A DNA stretch of 64,000 nucleotides from Plut-88900 sp965116945 (GCA_965116945.1 OZ220734.1:2046001-2110000); one strand, 5' to 3'; counted from the stretch's first letter, positions 35,580 to 44,100 are shown. Notes: generated by a model not told the origin, from the sequence alone. Numbers and translations are program-made.

Positions 35580-35996
35580 ATGGCCACGAAGAAGGCCCTC
35601 TCCCAGCCCAACGCCCCCGACCGCAGCAACGTATTTAACTGGGGCTTAAAAGTCTCGGGATTCAGCGAACTTCTCCTGCTCACAGGCCAGATCGACGCCG
35701 ATCCTGATGGAAACGTCCGCCACCCGGATGATCCCGTTGGCCAGACGCGTGCCGTCTTCGACTCCCTGGTTGGCATGCTCAAAGACGAAGGCTGGTCCCT
35801 TGATGATGTCATTCGTGTCGAAGCAACCTACACAATGGATGTCGACATGACGACTCATCATCCCGCCATATTTCAAATCTGGGCCGATTGCTTCAAGGAC
35901 GTTGAAGTCAAGCCCGCCGCAGGCCAGCTGAGGAGAATCGCTGCCCTTGCCCGACCCGGCTTCTTCGTAGAGTTTGAATTTCTCTGCGCCCGCTAA
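35580..35996 (+). CDS. RidA (YjgF/YER057c) family protein
   Basis: A 138-residue RidA-fold protein: LLLTGQIDAD, an adenylate-like EGWSLDDVIRVEATYTMD and GQLRRIAALARPGFFVEFEFL. The position that is usually the carboxylate-binding RxxV/RxT arginine is embedded in a less regular context (RRIAALARPGFFVE) than in the paralogue at 12223-12606, so activity may differ. AAAGGAGG precedes the ATG. It stands 187 bases after the SDR pair on the same strand. Confidence 0.85.
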   Translation: MATKKALSQPNAPDRSNVFNWGLKVSGFSELLLLTGQIDADPDGNVRHPDDPVGQTRAVFDSLVGMLKDEGWSLDDVIRVEATYTMDVDMTTHHPAIFQIWADCFKDVEVKPAAGQLRRIAALARPGFFVEFEFLCAR

Positions 35997-36262
35997 CCCC
36001 AAGCCTTTCTACCGGTAGAGGAATACTCCGATAGGGACTCTTCCCCTAAGCCAACCAACTTAGGCTCCCGTCATTCCGTGTGCCAAGAACCATAATCCAT
36101 TCCTCTGCGAGGGATTGACCAGAGGTGTGCCCTTAACCCCGCCGATCCATCGCGCCGGTCATCCCAGACCTCTAATTGGTTCACAGTTATCCCGAGGCCC
36201 AGCGAGAATCTGCGTCACCCTCTCTCCAGTCCGTTTCGGCTCAGCTTGTACGCCCATGGTTT

Positions 36263-36289
36263 CTGGACATAAACCGAACTGGACATAAA
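36263..36289 (+). repeat. Tandem CTGGACATAAA motif
   Basis: Two identical 11-mers with a 16-bp period, 130 bases before the double-HTH gene. A tandem protein-binding site or the remnant of a mobile-element end are both possible. Confidence 0.6.
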
Positions 36290-36372
36290 GCACGCGGTCC
36301 TCGCTTTTCCCTTAATCCAGTAACGAGTTTCCAGGCATTGCTCCAAGGTATCCGCGATGCTAGCCCCTTGTA

Positions 36373-36401
36373 TTGCCTAGAAGATACTTCGATGCTACCC
36401 T
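36373..36401 (+). promoter_or_regulatory. Candidate promoter of the double-HTH gene
   Basis: TTGCCT (36373-36378) and TACCCT (36396-36401) with a 17-bp spacer. The match is moderate; the position, about 20 bases before the start codon's ribosome-binding site region, is right. Confidence 0.3.
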
Positions 36402-36419
36402 AGTTTTGGAGGCTACACA

Positions 36420-36755
36420 ATGAGCGAAAACCTCACATGCTGGGAGGCCGCCCGACGCCTTAACGTCCAACCCAACTGGGTGCACCGACTCATCGATCGC
36501 GGCGTCCTAAAAGTGCAAAACGACGGCGTCACAGAGGATTCTGTCGCCAGGCTAGTCCGTCGCCGCATGGACGCTCGTGAGCGCCCCGAAGGCTATCTAA
36601 GCATCCAGAGGGCCTCGGAGTTCCTGGGAATTTCGCGCCAGCGCGTACAGCAGCTCTGCCGCTCTGGGGCACTGCGCTCAAAGTCAGTCGAAGGTAGGGT
36701 ATGGGTTGATGGCGAAAGCGTGTTCAGGCGCTCCGAGGTTAGGGACAAACGTTGA
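36420..36755 (+). CDS. Double helix-turn-helix DNA-binding protein (excisionase/MerR-like)
   Basis: A 111-residue protein made of two similar winged-HTH-like units: TCWEAARRLNVQPNWVHRLI with DRGVL, and YLSIQRASEFLGISRQRVQQ with RSGAL. Each looks like an excisionase-type (HTH_17) domain that reads a short DNA site. TTTTGGAGG lies upstream of the ATG. It could regulate the his operon 127 bases downstream or bind the repeated CTGGACATAAA motif upstream; both are inferences. No integrase is near, so a role as phage excisionase is not supported. Confidence 0.8.
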   Translation: MSENLTCWEAARRLNVQPNWVHRLIDRGVLKVQNDGVTEDSVARLVRRRMDARERPEGYLSIQRASEFLGISRQRVQQLCRSGALRSKSVEGRVWVDGESVFRRSEVRDKR

Positions 36756-36801
36756 CGCTGCATCCTCCGATTTCCTCTTTACCCTGCCGGTAGAACTCTC
36801 A

Positions 36802-36830
36802 TTTACTGCCCTTCCCCCTTAATGTAGAAT
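36802..36830 (+). promoter_or_regulatory. Candidate promoter of the his operon
   Basis: TTTACT (36802-36807) and TAGAAT (36825-36830) with a 17-bp spacer, about 50 bases upstream of hisG. No leader peptide rich in His codons or attenuator hairpin was seen. Confidence 0.45.
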
Positions 36831-36881
36831 TTATCTGCCTGAGCCCATGATTAGATCGCCTTACAATGCTCCTCCGAGACC

Positions 36882-37898
36882 ATGCTCCGCATAGCCCTGC
36901 CCAGCAACGCTGACTGGCAGGACCCGACCCTTGATTTCCTGAATTCATGCGGCCTCGGCGTTCAGCGCGTTACCACTCGACGTTACACCGGGCGCATGCC
37001 AGTCGTACCCGACGCCGTAGTCCTTTTCCAGCGTGCTGCTGATATTCCGAAGCAAGTGGAAGCCGGCGCTGCCGAGATCGGTCTCGCCGGCCTTGACCAG
37101 TATCTTGAATCTCATCCGGACGGCGGGCCGAGTACACTCTTGGTCGAAAGCTTAGGGTTCCGGGGTGCGGACCTGGTCATCGCAGTGCCGGAGTCCTGGG
37201 ACCGGGTAGCCACCCTTGAAGACTTGGTTGAAGACTCAGGGTTGGCGCAAGCCGGATCTGGCTTTCGAGTAGCCACCAAATACCCAAATCTGACACGGAA
37301 GTACCTGGTGGATCGGGGTATGTCGAATTTCTCAATAATTGAGGCTGGCGGCACCCTCGAAGCGGCCCCGGCCATGGGCTATGCAGATTTCATTGTCGAT
37401 ATCTCCTCGAGTGGGAATACCCTCCGCGAAAACCAGCTCAAGACCATAGATGGCGGGACCATAGTTAAGTCCCAGGCATGCCTGTTCGCGAACAAGGACC
37501 TACTCAGCCGTGACGAGGATGCCCTCGCCGGCGTCCGCATCGTTCTTGAACTCATCGAGGCCCGCCTGCGCGCCTCCGAGTACTACAGCATCATCGCGAA
37601 TATCCAAGGCGACTCCCCCTCCCAGATCGCAGGTCACATTCAGGACCACCCAGAAATTGCCGGGATAGAAGGCCCGACAGTTTCCCAGGTATTCAGCAAA
37701 GAGGGAGAAACCGGCTGGTACGCAGTAACAATGGTGGTGAGCCGGGATAAGGTCATTACCGCCCTTGACCACCTGCGTGCGATAGGAGGAAACGGCATAA
37801 TAGTCTTCCCGACTACCTACGCATTTGAAGCCAAGTGCGTTGCCTATGATAACCTGCTGGTCCAGCTCGGTCGGACTCCCGTAGAGTCCACCGTATAG
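36882..37898 (+). CDS. hisG: ATP phosphoribosyltransferase, long form
   Basis: A 338-residue HisG with the periplasmic-binding-like catalytic domain (EIGLAGLDQYLE, RVATKYPNLTRKYL, EAGGTLEAAPAMGYADFIVDISSSGNTL, the PRPP-binding motif) and a C-terminal ~80-residue ACT-like regulatory domain (GWYAVTMVV) found in long, histidine-inhibited enzymes. It joins ATP and PRPP in the first step of histidine synthesis. The long form needs no HisZ. It starts the his operon and is followed after seven bases by the PLC-like gene. Confidence 0.93.
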   Translation: MLRIALPSNADWQDPTLDFLNSCGLGVQRVTTRRYTGRMPVVPDAVVLFQRAADIPKQVEAGAAEIGLAGLDQYLESHPDGGPSTLLVESLGFRGADLVIAVPESWDRVATLEDLVEDSGLAQAGSGFRVATKYPNLTRKYLVDRGMSNFSIIEAGGTLEAAPAMGYADFIVDISSSGNTLRENQLKTIDGGTIVKSQACLFANKDLLSRDEDALAGVRIVLELIEARLRASEYYSIIANIQGDSPSQIAGHIQDHPEIAGIEGPTVSQVFSKEGETGWYAVTMVVSRDKVITALDHLRAIGGNGIIVFPTTYAFEAKCVAYDNLLVQLGRTPVESTV

Positions 37899-37905
37899 CA
37901 GTCGC

Positions 37906-38652
37906 ATGCCCAACACCTCGCTCCACATATCCTTTGCCGACGATGCCGCCCGAGCCCTGGGCCACCCCCTTCTATCCGATTACTCCGGAAGCTACCTCCT
38001 GGGCTCCACCGCACCCGATGTCCGGAACCTGGCAGGCTGGGACCGCTACAGCACTCACTTCTTCGACCTGACCAAGGACGAGCCTGGCAGGGGTATACAG
38101 GGTCTCTTCGAGGCATACCCCGAGCTCGCCGATGCCGCAAGCCTCGGCCACGAGACCCGTGCCTTCGTCCTGGGGTACATGTGCCACCTCGTCACCGACG
38201 AATATTGGATTGCCCGAGTTTATCGTCCCTATTTCGGCACAAAGGCCTCGTCCGATCCCATAACCAACGTTCTGGACCGGGTCCTACAGTTCGATATGGA
38301 CAAGCGGGAACGCAACGGCATTCGTGATCTCGATGGTGTCCTGGAATCCCTCAAGTCATCAGACGTCGGAGTAAAAGTATCATTCATTGACTCGGACCTC
38401 CTGGGCCGCTGGAAAGACGTCATGACGGAGCGCACGTCCATGGACCTCGGCTGGGACCACCTGAGACGATTTGTGAGGAAGGCTCTGCCCAGACACCTCA
38501 AGGACGACGAAGACACCATGAATTCCGTGATTTCCCAGGGCCCCGACCTCCTGTCAAGGGCAAGGGAACAGGCTCCGGACCACGTCATCGCAGCCTATCG
38601 GGCCCAGGCTATCGACCGGTTCATAGTCATTGCGGGAGAGTACCTCTCGTGA
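37906..38652 (+). CDS. Zinc-dependent phospholipase C-like protein
   Basis: A 248-residue protein resembling the zinc-dependent phospholipase C/S1-P1-like family (PF00882). Candidate zinc ligands are His7 in SLHISF, the Asp in GSTAPDVR, a His in STHFFD, and the His/Asp of GHETRAFVLGYMCHLVTDEYW. No signal peptide is visible, unlike secreted PLCs, so a cytosolic hydrolase is likely. It sits between hisG and hisD, seven bases from the first and overlapping the second by four, which makes it part of the his operon. Its role there is unknown. Confidence 0.82.
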   Translation: MPNTSLHISFADDAARALGHPLLSDYSGSYLLGSTAPDVRNLAGWDRYSTHFFDLTKDEPGRGIQGLFEAYPELADAASLGHETRAFVLGYMCHLVTDEYWIARVYRPYFGTKASSDPITNVLDRVLQFDMDKRERNGIRDLDGVLESLKSSDVGVKVSFIDSDLLGRWKDVMTERTSMDLGWDHLRRFVRKALPRHLKDDEDTMNSVISQGPDLLSRAREQAPDHVIAAYRAQAIDRFIVIAGEYLS

Positions 38653-39995
38653 GAGTCATAGCCGACCTCATGGAAGCCCGGGACTTTCTCCGTCGCCTCC
38701 ACTCCAGCCCCGACACTCCGTTAAACCCAAAGGTTGCGGCAGGCATAGAGCAAGTCTTCGGAGAGCCCCTTTCTCTTCCCGAAGCCGTAGCTAGAATTTT
38801 GGCGGACGTTCGCACCAAGGGCGACGCCGCATTATTCGACTACCTCCACCGGATTGATGGCCTGTCACCGGATCGTCTCGAAATTCCCCAAAACGAATTG
38901 TCGGAGGCTCTCGCCCAGCTTCCTTCCGAAGACGCCGACTCCCTCAACTTCGCCGCCCAACGCATTCAGGCCTACCAGACCGAGCTTGCCAGACACACCA
39001 TCCGGGATTTCAGGAACAATGGGCTTGGGCAGCGGGTTACGGCCATTGAAAGGGCGGGGCTCTATGTACCGGGAGGCACTGCCGTATATCCTTCCACTGT
39101 ACTGATGACCGCCATCCCCGCTCGAGTTGCCGGCGTTCAAGAAGTAGTGCTGGTCACCCCTCCCCGCCCCGATGGCTCAGTCGCACCTGTAGTCCTTGCT
39201 GTAGCTGCTATCGCCCAGGTCGATAGGGTTTTTGCCATCGGGGGCGCCCAGGCTATTGCCGCCCTTGCCTACGGCACTGAGTCCATACCCGCCGTAGACA
39301 AAATTTTTGGCCCCGGCAATGCCTTCGTACAGACCGCCAAGCGCATGGTGTTTGGCGCTGTAGGCATAGACACCATACAGGGTCCGACCGAGGCAGTTAC
39401 CATCGCCGATGATCAGGTATCTCCCTCCTGGTGCGCAGCCGACATTCTCGCCCAGGCTGAGCACGATCCAGACTCGGTTTCCATCCTAATCACTGATTCC
39501 CCATCCCTTGCCCAACGTGTCGAATCTGAACTCTCCGATCTCCGACAGAGTTCTCAACGCCTTGATATTCTCACGCAGTCCATGGACGCCAACGGTGCGA
39601 TCATCGTCACAGAAACAATCCAACAGGCCATCGATCTCTCCAACCAATACGCCCCGGAGCACCTTTGCCTTATGGTGCAGGACTCCGAAAAATACGTTGA
39701 TCTGGTCAGGAACGCCGGAGCCCTCTTCCTTGGTGAACACTCGCCCCACGTGCTCGGGGACTACGTCGCAGGCCCGAGCCACGCTCTTCCCACCGCAGGC
39801 GCTGCCCGCTATAGCTCTGCCCTGGGCGTCAATGAATTCTTGAAATCCACGTCCATAATCTCCCTTTCCGAGGAGGACTCGACGCCCCTTCTGCCACATG
39901 GCACCCGTATCGCAAGGCAGGAGGGCTTCGAGTCTCACGCCCGCTCCCTTGAGGTCCGCACGACCCAGCATTCCGTAAGTGGGACTGGAGACTGA
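38649..39995 (+). CDS. hisD: Histidinol dehydrogenase
   Basis: A 448-residue HisD. ERAGLYVPGGTAVYPSTVLM, GGAQAIAALAYGTESI, the DKIFGPGNAFV signature and DILAQAEHDPDS (with a zinc-ligand histidine), plus the late GPSHALPTAGAARYSSAL, are all present. It oxidises L-histidinol to histidine in two NAD-dependent steps. The GTG start overlaps the PLC-like gene by four bases (GTGA), implying coupling. Two bases separate it from hisC. Confidence 0.95.
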   Translation: MRVIADLMEARDFLRRLHSSPDTPLNPKVAAGIEQVFGEPLSLPEAVARILADVRTKGDAALFDYLHRIDGLSPDRLEIPQNELSEALAQLPSEDADSLNFAAQRIQAYQTELARHTIRDFRNNGLGQRVTAIERAGLYVPGGTAVYPSTVLMTAIPARVAGVQEVVLVTPPRPDGSVAPVVLAVAAIAQVDRVFAIGGAQAIAALAYGTESIPAVDKIFGPGNAFVQTAKRMVFGAVGIDTIQGPTEAVTIADDQVSPSWCAADILAQAEHDPDSVSILITDSPSLAQRVESELSDLRQSSQRLDILTQSMDANGAIIVTETIQQAIDLSNQYAPEHLCLMVQDSEKYVDLVRNAGALFLGEHSPHVLGDYVAGPSHALPTAGAARYSSALGVNEFLKSTSIISLSEEDSTPLLPHGTRIARQEGFESHARSLEVRTTQHSVSGTGD

Positions 39996-39997
39996 CC

Positions 39998-41125
39998 ATG
40001 TGCGCCGAAAAATCCCGCCCCTCTATCCGCGATCTCATGCGCCCCGACCTCCAACACCTCTCCGGTTACACGCCGGTCGTGCCCGTCGAACGCCTGGTCG
40101 CCGAGTCCGGCGCTGCCTCGGAGCAGCAGTTGCCACCCGTTAAGCTGGATGCCAACGAAAATCCCTACGGCCCCTCTCCTCGAGTCCTCAGGGCCATTGC
40201 TGAAAGCGAAGCCCTCCACGCGTATCCCGATGCCGAGCAGCGCACCCTGCGCGCCGCCCTGGCTGAGTATGCGGGCCTCGCCACCGATAACATAGTTGTA
40301 GGCAACGGCTCCGACGAAGTCCTCGACATGATCATCCGCCTTCTGCTGGAGCCCGGCGACAAGGTCCTCAGCTGCATTCCCACCTTCGGAATGTACAAAT
40401 TCCTCACCGACGTCGCGGGCGGTAAGCTCGTTGAACTTGAGCGCGCCCCCGACTACGGCCTGGATATTGAAGCAATCCATGCAGCTGCCGACGACCGCAC
40501 CAAGATCATATTTCTAGCGTCCCCCAACAACCCCACAGGCAACAGTGTTCCGAGGGAGCAGGTTATCGAACTGCTGGAAATGGGCCTCTACGTCGTGATT
40601 GACGAGGCCTACTATGAGTTTGCCGGCCACACCGTTGCCGATCTCGTAGACGAATATGAGACGCTGATGGTCGTCAGGACATTCAGCAAGTGGGCCGGCC
40701 TCGCAGGGGTACGAATCGGCTACGCAATCGTCTCCACCGAGGTCTGCGCCTACCTCAACCAGATAAAGCAACCGTACAACGTCAGCGTATTCGCCCAGAT
40801 TGCCGCTTTGGAGTCACTAAAGGACGCCGACTACCTGATGGGCAACGTAAATGCCCTGGTGAGCGAAAGAGCCCGACTTTACGAAATCCTGGAGGGCGTC
40901 GACTACCTCTCTCCCGTACCTTCCGAGGGCAACTACATCCTCTGCAACGTGACCCGGGGAAACGGGGAGCAGATTTATCAACTGCTCAAGCAGCGCAATA
41001 TCTTCGTCCGGTATTATGATAGGCCAAACCTGAAAAACTGCTTCCGCATCAGCGTCGGCAGGCCGGAAGAGACCGACCGCCTCGCCGACGCCCTTGCAGA
41101 GATAGGCTCGGAATTGCATGGCTGA
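39998..41125 (+). CDS. hisC: Histidinol-phosphate aminotransferase
   Basis: A 375-residue fold-type I PLP enzyme with LDANENPYGPSP, GNGSDEVLDM, ASPNNPTGN and the Schiff-base lysine in TFSKWAGLAGVRIGY. It converts imidazole-acetol phosphate to histidinol phosphate. GGAG precedes the ATG. Its last eight bases overlap hisB. Confidence 0.93.
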   Translation: MCAEKSRPSIRDLMRPDLQHLSGYTPVVPVERLVAESGAASEQQLPPVKLDANENPYGPSPRVLRAIAESEALHAYPDAEQRTLRAALAEYAGLATDNIVVGNGSDEVLDMIIRLLLEPGDKVLSCIPTFGMYKFLTDVAGGKLVELERAPDYGLDIEAIHAAADDRTKIIFLASPNNPTGNSVPREQVIELLEMGLYVVIDEAYYEFAGHTVADLVDEYETLMVVRTFSKWAGLAGVRIGYAIVSTEVCAYLNQIKQPYNVSVFAQIAALESLKDADYLMGNVNALVSERARLYEILEGVDYLSPVPSEGNYILCNVTRGNGEQIYQLLKQRNIFVRYYDRPNLKNCFRISVGRPEETDRLADALAEIGSELHG

Positions 41126-41717
41126 CAGATACGCACTCCTGGAACGTAAGACTGGTGAGACTGACATATCCATCGAGGTCCAAATTGATGGCACCGGTCA
41201 GTACAACGTAGAAACCGGTGTCCCGATGCTCGACCACATGCTCTCGCAGCTCGCCCGGCACGGCGCCTTCGACATCAACGTAAGCGCCAAGAGCAAGTCT
41301 GATCCTGATGGCCACCACCTTGTCGAAGACGTGGCCATACTCCTTGGACAGGCTTTCGGACAGGCTCTCGGCGACCGCAAGGGTATCGTCAGGATGTCCC
41401 ATGCCTTCGTCCCCCTCGACGAGGCGCTTTCTCTCGTCGCCCTTGACCTCGGGGGTCGGGGCTACGCGCAGGTGGATTTGTCATTCACCCAGCCCGTGGT
41501 CGGCGGACTCACCGCAGACATGGCCCGACATTTCCTGGAATCCTTCGCCGTAGAGGGCCGGTTCAACATCCACGCCAAGTTCGTTGCCGGCCTCAACGAC
41601 CACCACAAAATAGAGTCTCTTTTCAAAGCCCTGGCCAAATCGATGGACGCTGCCTCCCGCATCGACACCCGCACCGCCTCCCAGGTCCCCAGCACCAAGG
41701 GTGTCATCGAAACCTAG
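41118..41717 (+). CDS. hisB: Imidazoleglycerol-phosphate dehydratase
   Basis: A 199-residue monofunctional HisB with the paired metal-binding motifs DHMLSQLARHG and GHHLVEDVAILLG in the first half and their repeats HFLESFA and NDHHKIESLFKALA in the second. It dehydrates imidazole-glycerol phosphate. It is the last his gene here; hisH, hisA, hisF and hisI are not in the window. Confidence 0.95.
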   Translation: MADRYALLERKTGETDISIEVQIDGTGQYNVETGVPMLDHMLSQLARHGAFDINVSAKSKSDPDGHHLVEDVAILLGQAFGQALGDRKGIVRMSHAFVPLDEALSLVALDLGGRGYAQVDLSFTQPVVGGLTADMARHFLESFAVEGRFNIHAKFVAGLNDHHKIESLFKALAKSMDAASRIDTRTASQVPSTKGVIET

Positions 41718-42056
41718 GGCGGGGCCTGGTCCGTTCTCCTCCCGGGGAGTTCTTCAGTTGTGGGGTTGTGATTTGTCTGTTTTGGAGGGGTCGGCGATGG
41801 AAGACGCCTGGTGAGCCGTTGGCCTCTACTCTTCTGCGGTGTTCCGGCTGTCGGGGGCCATGGAGGTCCGCCGTGGGCGGATTGCAGCCGGCCGCGCCCT
41901 AGCGCTCGATGTGTGCTCCAGCTGTCCGGGCAGACAACCGGGCCTTGACCCCACTTCTGAATGCCCGCAGGCATGGCGGGGGCCAGTGATCGGGCTGTGG
42001 CCCCCTCAGACATCATGTGTTACGTGGGCCCCCCGAGGGTCAAGGCGGCCCAGCGA

Positions 42057-42214
42057 CCCCTTGCTTGATATATGGCGCAAGCTCGCCGACGGGCCGACCT
42101 CCGGGATCCAGTCCCGGTCGGGGGTAGCCGGTCCGCCACCCCTGCTTGATATAGCGTAAGCTCGCTGCTAACCGGCCTCCGAGACTACCGCCTCGGCGGG
42201 GAATGGCCGGTCCG
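42057..42214 (+). repeat. Degenerate tandem repeat of about 78 bp
   Basis: Copy 1 (42057-42135) and copy 2 (about 42138-42214) both begin CCCC(T)TGCTTGATATA, go through AAGCTCGC, a GGCC-ACCTCCG-type middle, and end GCCGGTCCGC. Differences are scattered substitutions and short gaps. Confidence 0.65.
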
Positions 42215-42670
42215 CTGTGGCTCTATCCAGGGCGTCTTTCCATCGCCTGACTACCAGGGAAGGGGCGCGGGACCCGGTGGGGATGAGGAGATGGCGCTGT
42301 TCGCTTGTGCCGCGGGCCCCGTGAGCAGGGCCGTTGGGATGGGCTAGGGCGTTGAGTCCTCGGGTGGGGTCTCGGGGGCTTCCCTGGGTTTTTGGTTCCT
42401 CCTTGAGTGAGTAGGGTTGGTGTTCGAACGTGGGAGAAGATTGGCACAGATGTTCAGGTAGTGTCAAGGGGCAAATGTCACACTTTTGGGGATGACACCC
42501 GCGACGGATTGGCAGAGGGTGGGCCTCCCCCCACTCATACTTCGACGGGACTCAGCATGAGCGGCCCAGCCCCACCGGGGAACTCTCATCCCCTTGATCC
42601 CCCTCTCACGCTCCGCCACGGCGGACTTTCAGCCCGGCGCACGCCCAAGGCGCATCTGCGACATCTTCGA

Positions 42671-42746
42671 CCCTTAGGGCCAATAAGGGAGAGGGGGAGG
42701 GAAGAACAGAGGGAGGCGCATGTGCTATGCACATGCGCCTCCCTCT
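42671..42746. terminator. Two-hairpin convergent-gap element, copy 2
   Basis: Perfect 18-bp stem (42708-42725 with 42729-42746, TAT loop) containing GCATGTGC. Next to it is CCCTTA...TAAGGGAGAGGGGGAGG (42671-42700). Read on the minus strand the order is the same as in the copies at 29019 and 60382: hairpin, TTCTT, then the CCCTCTCCCTTA palindrome. It lies between convergent hisB and purS. Confidence 0.7.
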
Positions 42747-42851
42747 AGTTCAGTACTGGGGGAGGGAGAACAGAATCCGGCGGGGGTGCGGGATGACGGG
42801 TAAACGGGGCGGGGGTGGGTGGGGCAGCCAACCGACCCATTCCATTATTGA

Positions 42852-42880
42852 GACCCTTCGACTATGCTCAGGGTGAGCGG
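42852..42880 (+). repeat. Dispersed repeat, CCCTTCGACTATGCTCAGGG type, copy 1
   Basis: CCCTTCGACT...GCTCAGGGTGAGCGG. A second copy is at 43101-43126 and a related inverted form within 56734-56780. Confidence 0.6.
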
Positions 42881-43100
42881 CCTGTCACCGCTGGAGGGGG
42901 AGACCCCGCCCCGGGCGACCAGCCGGTCGCCCCTACGGGGAGGGGAGAGGATGCCCCGCCCTTGCCCCCAGCCGTGGATGGATTCCCGATCGGGGTCGGG
43001 AATGACGATATAAGGTGGGGGGGTGGGGATTGTAGAGGCGACGGGTTATAGGGGCGTGGGCCACCCCCCGCTCGACCCCCTCGAGGGAAACGGGGCAGGC

Positions 43101-43126
43101 TCTTCGAGTGGGCTCAGGGTGAGCGG
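43101..43126 (+). repeat. Dispersed repeat, CCCTTCGACTATGCTCAGGG type, copy 2
   Basis: TCTTCGAGTGGGCTCAGGGTGAGCGG is cognate to 42852-42880 with several substitutions in the first half. Confidence 0.55.
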
Positions 43127-43153
43127 CCCCGCGGCCAGGGCAACAACAGGGGA

Positions 43154-43402
43154 TTATGCTTCGGCTATCTCGAACGAATAACTCTCAATCACCGGGTTCG
43201 CAAGCAGCTTCCTGCACATCTCCTCAATTTGCGCCTCCGCCCCTTCCCGACTCCCCTCATCCACCCGCACTTCCAAGTACTTCCCTGCCCTCACTTCCTG
43301 CGCGGACGAAAAGCCCAGTGAATGAAGAGCCCCCAGGATCGTAAGACCCTGGGGGTCGTTCACGGTCGGTTTAAGTGTTACGCGGACCTTTGCCAGGTAC
43401 AT
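43154..43402 (-). CDS. purS: Phosphoribosylformylglycinamidine synthase subunit PurS
   Basis: An 82-residue PurS: AKVRVTLKPTVNDPQG, ILGALHSLGFSSAQEVRAGK, and CRKLLANPVIESYSFEI are textbook marks of this ferredoxin-like small subunit that holds PurL and PurQ together in FGAR amidotransferase. It is the last gene of the pur block, 20 bases after the DUF3105 gene; purQ and purL are not downstream of it. Confidence 0.93.
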   Translation of the reverse strand: MYLAKVRVTLKPTVNDPQGLTILGALHSLGFSSAQEVRAGKYLEVRVDEGSREGAEAQIEEMCRKLLANPVIESYSFEIAEA

Positions 43403-43422
43403 TCCTCGCTTGCCTGCGCCGC

Positions 43423-44058
43423 TTACCTCAACATCCCGTCCAGCGTCTCCGGGCCACGATCATAATGTGCATCTATGAATGCTTGCATTGCCGCCTCGTT
43501 GTACTGGAATACGGGCAGGTAGTACTCCCAGGTGGCCAAGGTGATGCTCGCGGGCAGGCGCGAGCGGGGCGCCAGCACAAAGCCTTTCGGATATCCCGGC
43601 TGGTTCATGATGAACTGCCGCAGTTGCTCGACCTCCGCGGGGGGTGCTGAAGGTAGATAATACGCAATAATCCCGCCGTGCTCCATGTTGTGGATGAGTA
43701 TCTCATCCTGAACGGGGTTGGAATAACTTCCCCAATTCGTGGGCGCCTGACCGGGTACCGAGTAATGTTGGCCGGAAGTTGGCGGATCGGACGCATAACC
43801 CGATCCCCGAGCCCCCCAATCGATATGCTCCGCACTCGTGGCCCTGAAGTAAAACTCCCCGGGAACGGCCGCAACAGATCCGGGATCGACGGGCGTTTCT
43901 TCCGTGGAGTCAACTTCCTCCTCGGGGGTGTTTGTCAATGCGGGCGCTATCACCGTGATCACGAAGAAGAGCGCCACACCGGCGATAATGAACCACTGAT
44001 ATCTTTGCCAAAGGGACTTGCCGGAAGGCGGGCCCGCGGGCCCTCTACGTCTTGCCAA
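43423..44058 (-). CDS. DUF3105 domain protein with one N-terminal membrane anchor
   Basis: A 211-residue protein: basic N-terminus, a single hydrophobic helix (WFIIAGVALFFVITVIAP, about residues 22-39), an acidic linker, then the DUF3105 domain with DPPTSGQHY, a LIHNMEHGGIIAYY core and a C-terminal ALQAF-like helix. The His-rich HNMEHGG suggests metal binding; function is unknown. Likely an inner-membrane-anchored protein facing outward. The start is TTG with AGAGG upstream. It lies between purC (42 bases) and purS (20 bases) although nothing in it points to purine synthesis. Confidence 0.88.
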   Translation of the reverse strand: MARRRGPAGPPSGKSLWQRYQWFIIAGVALFFVITVIAPALTNTPEEEVDSTEETPVDPGSVAAVPGEFYFRATSAEHIDWGARGSGYASDPPTSGQHYSVPGQAPTNWGSYSNPVQDEILIHNMEHGGIIAYYLPSAPPAEVEQLRQFIMNQPGYPKGFVLAPRSRLPASITLATWEYYLPVFQYNEAAMQAFIDAHYDRGPETLDGMLR

Positions 44059-44100
44059 TTTTGCCTCTATTCGTTCCTGAGTTCACAATCCAGTATCCCA

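Larger units (their letters stand above)
36001..36419. other. Intergenic region with a directly repeated motif
   Basis: About 420 bases before the HTH gene with no supportable gene. It holds two direct copies of CTGGACATAAA at 36263-36273 and 36279-36289, 16 bp start to start. The same motif, as inverse complement, is duplicated at 63309-63337. Confidence 0.6.
41718..43153. other. Gene-free, repeat-rich stretch between his and pur operons
   Basis: About 1.4 kb of very GC-rich DNA between convergent hisB and purS. Open frames on both strands are compositional: they are Pro/Arg/Ser-rich, lack ribosome-binding sites and span repeats. It holds a tandem ~78-bp repeat (42057-42214), a two-hairpin element (42671-42746), and two copies of a TTCGA...GCTCAGGGTGAGCGG element (42852-42880, 43101-43126). 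It resembles a place where dispersed repeats accumulated. Confidence 0.65.

Noticed and set aside
36176..36403. 75-codon plus-strand frame before the HTH gene.
   Set aside because: Translates the repeated CTGGACATAAA motif and has no ribosome-binding site or recognisable domain.
41714..42016. 100-codon minus-strand frame overlapping the end of hisB.
   Set aside because: Low-complexity composition, no ribosome-binding site, and its beginning translates a GCCCGCAGGCATGGCGGGG palindrome; treated as noncoding.
42057..42214. Possible start of a CRISPR array.
   Set aside because: Only two diverged copies of about 78 bp with practically no spacer; no cas genes in the window.
42168..42467. 99-codon minus-strand frame in the his-pur gap.
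   Set aside because: Starts at a TTG without ribosome-binding site, is rich in Pro/Arg/Ser/His as expected from GC-rich noncoding DNA, runs through the tandem repeat and matches no family known to me.
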